A stretch of 64,000 nt of DNA from Albula goreensis. Lineage: Eukaryota; Chordata; Actinopteri; Albuliformes; Albulidae. This document shows, in pieces, positions 55,941-64,000 of this stretch. Location: positions 33,580,212 through 33,644,211 of the forward strand of contig CM040746.1 of the NCBI GenBank assembly GCA_022829145.1, read 5' to 3'. The notes beneath the pieces were generated by a model that saw only the letters and a program-made list of their open reading frames with translations, ran no database searches and was not told where the DNA came from. Every line of letters begins with the position of its first letter. Position 1 is the first letter of the stretch. A program made the position numbers and the translations under genes.

Positions 55941-58900
55941 CATATCCATCCATTCAGCCCAACTAGACTCACCACTGGGTCCAAATAAATTGCTCTCAAT
56001 TTGTAGTCAGCTAATAGCCCTGGTGTCTTCCCTCTACTCCTTGAACCCAACATCGTGGGGTACACATTCTCTGCCCAGCTCTCACCCCCCAAAAAAAAAA
56101 AAAAAAAATATTAACTTTCTTAATGCAGTTGGTATAATACATTTCTATGTTTTACATTTTTTTGAGTTTGACTCCCTCTTACTGTTGTCTCAGGCCATAC
56201 AATAGCTGTGGTTGATATCACTGATTATGATGCAGCAATGGTTGTGTGTTTTAATTAATTATGAGCTAGCTGTTTTAACCCTCATTGAATTGAATTGAGT
56301 TGTTCATTGCACCTACGCTCAATCCTCTACAGAGGTGTTAGCAATGCTACCATATTAGCTGGTTTTCCTCTGCAGCTAATGAGCCCTGTAAATCATGGTG
56401 GATGAAATCTGAACAATAAAGAAGTAATAATAACAATAATAAAGTTACCGTCCACTTTTAGGGGCAGGTAAACTGATTTGTGAATTTTAAATTCTGGCTC
56501 AACAGAACTTAATTTGAAACAGTGAAGAGATCCTGAAGTCGTATGAGAAAACTGGACTCGAGGGTATTGGGAGAGTACAGAGACGGATCGAGTTAACTTT
56601 CATGTTTTTGCAGCAAAAGCAAATTCCATGTTTGTTGGCAATGCACAAATTCCCTTTGTACCCGGCAACGTGATATTGGTATTTATAGTGCTAAGCTGAG
56701 CACTTCACAATGATTAATGTCAGTGTAACACACCTAAACCGCAACCCCCCCCTACCCCCAAACCCCCTCCTCCACCAAAGTTAAAAAAATCTTAATCACT
56801 GAGAGGCTAAAAATGAGCAGCTGCAAGTGCTAAGCCCCGCCTACAAAGCCCTGACCTGCTGGTGTCACAAACACACACTCTGGTAAGGCGGCGAAATAAT
56901 AAAACATAAAAATGGTTATAGCAGATTATTGATGGAGGCGCCTTGCTGCTAAAGGAAGAGCAGAGCAGGAGACAAATGGATCAACAGATGCTCTCCTTCA
57001 GAAGCACCCCCCATCCCCCCCCCCCACCCCGGAGGATGACAGAGTGTTCAGGAGCGACAGATTCTTTTTTTCCTCTCTTTCTTTCTTTTTTTTATTTTCA
57101 CAGGAATGGTGACTGTAAGCCATCTTGCTTGTCTCTTCTACCCTTTTTCATTCCGGTCCAGGGGAGGACACAAAAAAAAAATATAAACAGCTATGTGCAT
57201 ATCAGGACACAGGGGACTCACTGAATGACATTATTATATGTGTGTGCTCACACATGACATAGAATCTGATGCCACAAATGAATGAGAATTACTGCCGTCT
57301 ATTATTGCAATGATTTCACTGCAATTCTATTATTATCAATTTGTGCAATGCAATATAAACAACATACTTGCAACAACCCATGATACGCTTCACTCTGAGT
57401 CTGCCTAATATGTAAATAGCTTCAGAAATCTAGTCCAAGCCTTACACTGATTGCAAACCTTTCTCTGGGCAATGCATATCATAGCAAATGTGGAAAGCAA
57501 TGCTGGAACTGTGTTCAGGTCATTTCCAGGGGAATGTAAAACACAAGAGGCATACTAAAACATTTTATATGGCATTTTATACAGCTTGTGGTTCTCTTTT
57601 AATTGAAAAGGTGGTAACTTGCTTTTACGTTTAGGAAGCAATTAAGATAGCATTGTAATTGTTTATGCAAATAAACCTATCCATGAATTTGTATTCCTGT
57701 TGGGCACTAACCTTCATGAGGATACATACATTTCTGCCTTTCACATCTGAATCTGACATCCATTTCTTTGTTTACCTTTACTGAATGCAGGCAGGGTTGT
57801 GAGTTGAATCCAAGAATCATTGAAACCATAAAGGATCTGAGGGAAATCTAAGAGTATTCAGACTGCTTTTTTTGCCTATTGCTGCAGGTTTGACAACTCG
57901 AAATGTCCAAATTCCTGACTGAAATGCACTAGGGCTATTAAACAAAAGTATCATTTTTTCCACTTCCTCTATTCTTCACATTTTTGGAAATATATAAAAA
58001 GATTAATTCATTATGATAAAATGATAGGATCAAAATTAGACGGAAAACCAGCAATATAATTATTTATTCATAAAAGAGGTGGATGGATGTATTAAATCAT
58101 AAACTGTGTTATGTTATGCTGCACCTATCAATTCCAGGAGCAGGACAATTATACTTGAACCTCACTTAAATGATGAAAAAATATGAAAATAATCGTATAA
58201 AGTGACGGTAAATAATCATTAAAAAGACATCCACATCAGAGGAGTGCCGTCACGTTCCCTATTCTTACACATCATTTGTGATCCAGTTCCACTCAGCTGC
58301 TGGGAAGGCTTGAAGGCTTAATTGGCTAATTTGCCAGCATGAGGAGGAGGCACGTTGCTACCACATACTGTATATGGTAGGACAATCAGCCAATTATACG
58401 CCTTGGACTGTCTCTGCCTCATCTTCAAAAAAAAAAAAAAAAAAAAACTTCTGCAGGCTCTTAGAGGCCAGCTTTCTGCCATAATGAAGGAATCCTCTTA
58501 TTATTGAATATGAATTATTTATCCCTTTGGTAAATTCCTTCATTGAAGCCAGTCTAGCACATACAGCAAAATGCCAGCTATCATATGTAGTAAATTACAC
58601 GGTAACATGTAATATAGGACTTTAACTTGCCATGTTGTGGATCCAATTTCTTAAGCAGCAGTGGAATATTTTATTGATTATGTTTATTGATTACATTTTA
58701 TTGCTTTCTTGATATTGCAATGTCTGACTCTCTTGGCTGAAAATGGTTTCTGAAAAATCTGATTAAAAGAGTGATTGAAAGCTGGAGTTGAATGTGTGCA
58801 AACATCCACTTCACAAAGCTGTATAGCTTGGCAGGGTTTGATTTATATCAGAAACAGTAAATACATATACTATAAAGATCACCTTTTTTTCCCAGCTAAC

Positions 58901-59625
58901 AGGCAGAAATGAAAACTCAGTGTTAAATAAAACACCTTGTATCACCTGACTGTGTAACATTGTGTATATCATAATGAATGGCATATAGAAAATCTGGAAA
59001 AGGAAAATAAATTCAAATTATAAAATCATAATTTTGAAAAAAAAAAAAAATCAATCCGATCTACTTGCTGATTCCAGACCGAATGACTGACTGGATGTAG
59101 ATAAGCTCACAATCAGCAAGACCAGCTTCCCTCATCACATCGTCACAGAAGGACAGGCTAGAATTTCCCCAAGGCCTTCATTATGAATATCGATGTCAGT
59201 AGCATTTTAATATAGTTCCTTAGTTGCAGGGATTTGAAGTCATGGCTTTCAGTACGCAGTGTGAAACCTTCAATTTCGCATTGTGGAGAGGCTCTTAAGG
59301 TTTCTCACCAAAACCCAATAATGTAATTCCGCTGAGGGAAATTAAGCCATATCTTTCACCCTTCAGTGTTGTGCCTGTCCACTCCCATAGTCTCAGCGCG
59401 TACAAACCTGAGACCGCGCCAAGACGCTGTAATGACTCTGCCGCTTCCTGACTAATTTCAGGAGCTGGGAGGTGGCCGGCAGATATCTGTGGTGTGAGAG
59501 CCATTGATCAGGCTGCGATCACCGCCCTGACATTGAGCAGGGTCAAGCACCGGGCCCGTGGCTGTCCACGCATGTCCCCTGTACACGATTAAATGCTGCA
59601 TACATGAGCACCCCCCACCCCACCC
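55941..59625. other. Intronic stretch with no recognised gene
   Basis: It has A tracts near 56092, 58426 and 59038 and a C-rich patch at 57007..57030. The rest is AT-rich and unique-looking. Confidence 0.5.
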
Positions 59626-59670
59626 CACACACACATACACACACACACACGCACACACACACACACATAC
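59626..59670. repeat. (CA)n microsatellite
   Basis: CA units with AT and GC interruptions, preceded by a C-rich stretch. Confidence 0.92.
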
Positions 59671-61067
59671 ACTCTCTCTGGAGACTTCAGCACTGCGGTA
59701 GTTTTGAATGTGCACCAGTTGCCATGACACCACCCACCCACTCAGCCCCCCGTCGTTACCCTTGACCTTAACAGGGGCCCTGATTTCCAGATTATCCCTG
59801 TCAATAAATCTGAAGAAAAGGTTATAGACCAATTTGCAAGGTAAACAAAAAAAAAACACACACCCCCTCCTAGCACTCAAACTGATACCGTAAATCTGAA
59901 ACAAGCAAACTGGCCTGTGGAAAGTTACAACAGGCTGGAAGTGCACAGCCAAAAACCCTGTAAACACACTTTTATAACACAGTTGCACTATGCTATAAAA
60001 GAAAAGAGGATTTTTTATTGACAAGCTGTAACCTTTCAGTTTCTTTATTTTACAAAGACTTAAAATGTAATTCTGAAACTGACATGTATCAAAGATAGCC
60101 TTGCTGCCTTCCTCAGTGACTGTAATTCTGACATAATATGCCAGTGATTGACAGGTACATTAAGTAATTGCATGAGAGTACTCAGAGTTATACAAGGAGA
60201 GGAAACAAGAAAAAACAAATCAATAAAAAATATATAAAATATTCTGGGATAAGAAACCTTGCTTCTCAGACCCTTGTATTAATACCAGTGAACATTTTTT
60301 ATGTGTTCCATTTCATTTGTTTGTAATTGAGGTACCAAAGTACAAGTTCGAGCATCAGTACAATTCATGGCCTTCACTCAATCGATCTCAAACCAGTATT
60401 AGTAGATATTTATTTGTATTATAGAAGTCTCTCAATTGTTGGACTTACACATAGAGGAAAATGGTTATGTTTAATGTGCTTGAAATATTCAATTTCCTCT
60501 CTGACACTTATTGTCGCAACATCATATTGAACAGCAAAGTCCCTGTGTGTTCTCAAATACAAAGTGTGGGGAAAAAAATCAATACGGCATATTTAGAGAA
60601 CCCTCAACAACGCCATCACAACACATGATTACTGCCACAGATTGCAATAATTCATTGTAGGAGTGCAGCGTGAATTTCCCTCTGTCGATGAGTAAAGACT
60701 TTTTGTACTTTACCAAGTAGGATATTTTCCTCCCCTGCGTCTCCAGGGGACCAAATATATTGCAGTAGCACGGCAGCTCGGCAGCAATTTCCTTTTGCCA
60801 TGATTCTTGGCATTGATATTTTGATATTGATTATGATTTAAAAGTCTGTTTCCTTAACAAGGGGTCGTAACTCAAGGGTGTTATGGAAGTCAGGAGGGGG
60901 GTGTGCTGGAGGGGTGGGGGCTCTAATGATCTGCCTCCTCCCGGGGCACATCTCTGTACGTCGGGGCAAGCAGATAAAGGAATGTGTGTGAAGTGAATGG
61001 GGGTGTTGTTTGGGGGGGTTAATGTTTGTGACTGTGTCCCAGGGGAAAGTCTGGCAGGGATTAATGG
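59671..61067. other. Intronic stretch with no recognised element
   Basis: AT-rich, unique-looking DNA. Confidence 0.5.
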
Positions 61068-61110
61068 AGAGGAGGAGGAGGAGGAGGAGGAGGAGGAGGA
61101 GGAGGAGGAG
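61068..61110. repeat. (GGA)n microsatellite
   Basis: About fourteen GGA units. A CT-rich tract (61195..61258) follows. Confidence 0.95.
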
Positions 61111-61330
61111 CAGGGATGGAGGAGGGACGAGGATCATATCTGGTGACGCAATGAAGGAGCCAACTTGGCCTCCTGCCAGTGTCTCTCGCGAGCTTCTCTC
61201 TGTCTCTCTGTCTCTCTCTCCATCTCCCTCTCTCTCTCTCTCTCCATCTCCTTCTCCTCTCCGTGGGTGCCAGCTAACAAGGCCGCCACTGTGTCCGTGC
61301 ACTCTCCGCCAGAGGCCCGATGTCCTTAGT

Positions 61331-61385
61331 TCGGGGAGGAGGGGAGAGGGTGGGCTGGGAGATGGGGGGGGGGGTGGGGGGGGGA
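61331..61385 (+). repeat. G-rich block, G-quadruplex candidate
   Basis: Long G runs (eleven and nine G) preceded by GGGG blocks on the plus strand. Confidence 0.75.
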
Positions 61386-61800
61386 GTATGGACTTGAAAA
61401 GGACCACACAATCGCAGCTTTGACACTTCCACAAAAAAAAAAGCAAAAAAAGAAATCTCGACAAAGGGACCCCGACTTCCCCTGGCCAGACCCAAAGCTA
61501 AATAGGACGCTCTAGGGCTGTAGGTGGGGAGGGAGGGAGGGGAATGAGGGGGTAAGACCCACCTCCTCCTACACATCGGCATAAAGCCCCAGTGTGCAGG
61601 TCCCACAATGTGATGAGGAAACCATAGGAGGCAGCCCCCAAACCCCAGAACCCCTCCCGACCCAGAGACTACCACCCGCACGATCCTCTCTTCCGTTCCC
61701 CTGGGGTTAGCCGTTCCCTCATTCCATACAAGTTTCAGTCAGCTTTGGGTCAGGATTCTTGAATTCCAAAACACAGCATTTATGAGAGGACAGGCAGGGT

Positions 61801-61830
61801 TTGGGGGTGGGGGTGGGGGCAGTTGGGGGC
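61801..61830 (+). repeat. GGGGGT repeat, G-quadruplex candidate
   Basis: Four runs of five G separated by one to five bases. Confidence 0.8.
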
Positions 61831-61928
61831 CAGCCAGTGGTATCGCTGGGCACTTCTTCTGTTTACTGTATGCTGGTCTCTAACTACACTCAGAGTCCTG
61901 AGGAGAGCAGAACAAGCGAGCTTTCTTA

Positions 61929-61967
61929 CAACCACACACACAAACACACACACACACACGCACGCAC
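61929..61967. repeat. (CA)n microsatellite
   Basis: CA units with AA and GC interruptions. Confidence 0.9.
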
Positions 61968-64000
61968 AGAATTCCATTCATTTCCTGCTTCTTCCTGTCC
62001 CCCATCCCCAGAGGAAAGAGAAAGGGACTAAACCCATAAACTGTGAAAATGAATTGTCATGCATTTGTATTGCAATGGGGAATGATCCAAATTTGCCGGG
62101 AGACGCCCAAGGTAACATCGTGGAACACAGAGGCATGTTATACATGGAATCGCTGCAAATATTCTCCATGGAAAATGAAGAGATCGAACTTTTGTTGTAT
62201 TTTTGTGCAGTGAGTTTATTCACTCCCAGAGAATAAACGCATTACTGCTCAACCATTTCAAGTGTGAGACTGCTTGAAAGGGTCTTCACAAATCGGCGAT
62301 GGAATGCACATGGCAAAATGCTGCTCAACGTCTTTTTGATGAGAACAAGTGACAAATTCAAAGAGAAAATGATTCTTTTTAAAATAAATAAATAAATGCA
62401 AATAAGATTTTCCAGTGGCCTGGTCATTTTATGAGCACTTTTGCTATTACAGTTACAGACACAGAAGTTAAATTAATAGCGATATATCTTAATGGATTGG
62501 CCCAGACAGAACATTACTCTGGGTACTGAGGAGTGAACACAGATTTGCAGAAGGTTGTTGAGATTTCACATTATTTAATTTATTTATGCTATTTGTAGCT
62601 CAGAGACAGAGATAATGTTTCATTTGCATTCGATTTATAGTCTGACGTGCTGTTTGGTGGCTGAGAGGGAAAAAGATCTGTTGATTGTTTTATACTTGAT
62701 CTTGCAAAGCAATTTCACACACATTACATCTGCCTGTTATTACGCAGGCAGAAGTGGACCCATGGAAGTGCTGAAACTGAATATACTTTTTCTTCGGACC
62801 AAAATGTCAAACTTTACCTGCTCATTCAGAACTGGTGGGTCTTGATTTAAAACCCAACATGATCAATCACAATTTTAAATTCATGTCTTCGATCACAGGT
62901 CATATATCTACTGACTTGGAAAAAATCAATGATGAATCGAAAATCAAAATCCACATTATTCCATGAATATTAACTGTCTGGCAATGCACCATGTCCAGAA
63001 AGAAGCAAAACATTTACCCATAAGATTATTTAATTGAAAAAAAAAATACAAATACAAGTAGAGAAACATGGATTTCTCGTTTAAAAATACACAAGGCCCT
63101 GATCTGAGCTTTAACCTCCGAAACAATCTACCACAGAAGAGTTCACTGTATGGATGTCAGTAAACTGTGTGTCAAACAAATCCGTGCTACAAGATGTAAT
63201 CTAGCGCAGTTTAGGGATCCAGAACCAGTGGCGTGAAAAATGGTGTCATGGGTGCCACTGGGCATCGCCTGGGATGACTGTCACTGGAAGAAAATCCACA
63301 GTAAATCTCTTCATGTGTCACGCTCCTGAAATCCAGATCCCTCCCAGCAAACGGGCTCGCTTTAGGAGAACAGAAGGAAATCTGAATATAAAACAAATAA
63401 ATAAATCATCCGAGCCAGAGCAGCTGTTGGTCGTCCGGCCTGCAAAAAAAAAAAAAAAAAAAAGGAAAAGAAAAGAAAAAAAGGCGAGAGCCTCTTAACA
63501 TTATTGCATGATGTGTTCTCTCTCGGCACTGGCCAGAGCTTGTCAGGAGCTGAGCTACTTGTTAGGGCCTGGGATGAAATTACAAATGAGCAGTTTGCGT
63601 CTAATGCCCCTGACATGTGAGAGGCGCTCAATCAATCACGGGCAGGGCTAGCTCGGCGAAGCCGTCCTGAACGCGGAGCCCCGCTCTGCATTCAGAGACA
63701 GCAAAATGCTTTTACTCTAAGTGGTAAGTGGTGGTTCTCATCACGCAGATGAGAGGAGAGGCTTGGCTGTCACGCACTTCAGCTAACATAGGCGGACCGG
63801 GAGAGAGGGGGCGTCGCTCGGGCTCCGAATCGGCCTTATTGGAGTGAAAAACAATGGGATACGGGGGGACGGGGCAGTGCCAGGGTTTTATTCAAACCCT
63901 GATTGATAGTTCACACCCTTTATGGAGTTTGGAGCCTATAGCTGGAGTCTATGTGAGAGGAGCTGATTAAGGTTTTACATTGTGGTTACATGCTGTTATG
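61968..64000. other. Intronic stretch to the window end
   Basis: A 19-A tract with GAAAA-type flank lies at 63443..63480. The final 500 bp are GC-richer and repeat-free. No neuroligin exon was recognised. Confidence 0.5.

Noticed and set aside
59458..60024. 188-codon minus-strand ORF, considered as an upstream neuroligin exon
   Set aside because: The translation lacks neuroligin motifs such as HGGSY and crosses a (CA)n tract.
61010..61464. Long ORFs on both strands around the GGA repeat
   Set aside because: The Arg-, Leu- and Pro-runs are translations of GGA, CT-rich and G-rich simple sequence.

Overview
This window is vertebrate nuclear DNA, most likely from a teleost fish. The evidence is a split gene with GT-AG introns, long AT-rich noncoding stretches, abundant (CA)n, (GT)n and (ATCT)n microsatellites, tRNA-derived SINE relics of the type common in fish, a Tc1-like transposon relic and an L2/CR1-like LINE fragment. 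Nothing bacterial or archaeal was seen (no operons, Shine-Dalgarno-led genes or CRISPR). The species cannot be named from the sequence alone.

Only one cellular gene can be supported: neuroligin-3 (nlgn3), on the minus strand and represented by two internal coding exons. The upstream exon (46915..47100, 186 bp) encodes the part of the cholinesterase-like domain with the degenerate nucleophile elbow. The downstream exon (5949..6738, 790 bp) encodes most of the remaining esterase-like domain. They join in frame across a phase-1 intron of 40,176 bp (6739..46914). The exon that should follow (end of the esterase domain, stalk, transmembrane segment, PDZ-binding tail) is not within the left 5.9 kb. 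The exons that should precede (signal peptide, start of the domain, the HGGSY-type segment) were not found in the right 16.9 kb. The window is therefore an internal slice of a large synaptic adhesion gene.

Layout: 1..5948 is the intron after the 790-bp exon, with a SINE relic, a degenerate ~50-bp minisatellite and a G-run cluster next to the donor. 5949..6738 is the exon. 6739..46914 is the giant intron, with microsatellites, several SINE relics, a foldback MITE-like repeat, a retroelement 3' tail with (ATCT)n and a broken Tc1-like transposase. 46915..47100 is the exon. 47101..64000 is the upstream intron, with a perfect AT palindrome, a SINE relic, a decayed L2-like LINE and G-rich or GGA repeats.

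No new biological system was found. The most useful leads are splice-proximal: G-runs with repeated GTGAGG pseudo-donors beside one donor, a 17-nt T tract at the acceptor of the giant intron, and a SINE relic about 70 bp from the other donor. Beyond these there are the foldback and palindromic repeats, and stretches of the giant intron that could be conserved noncoding elements if comparative alignment supports it.
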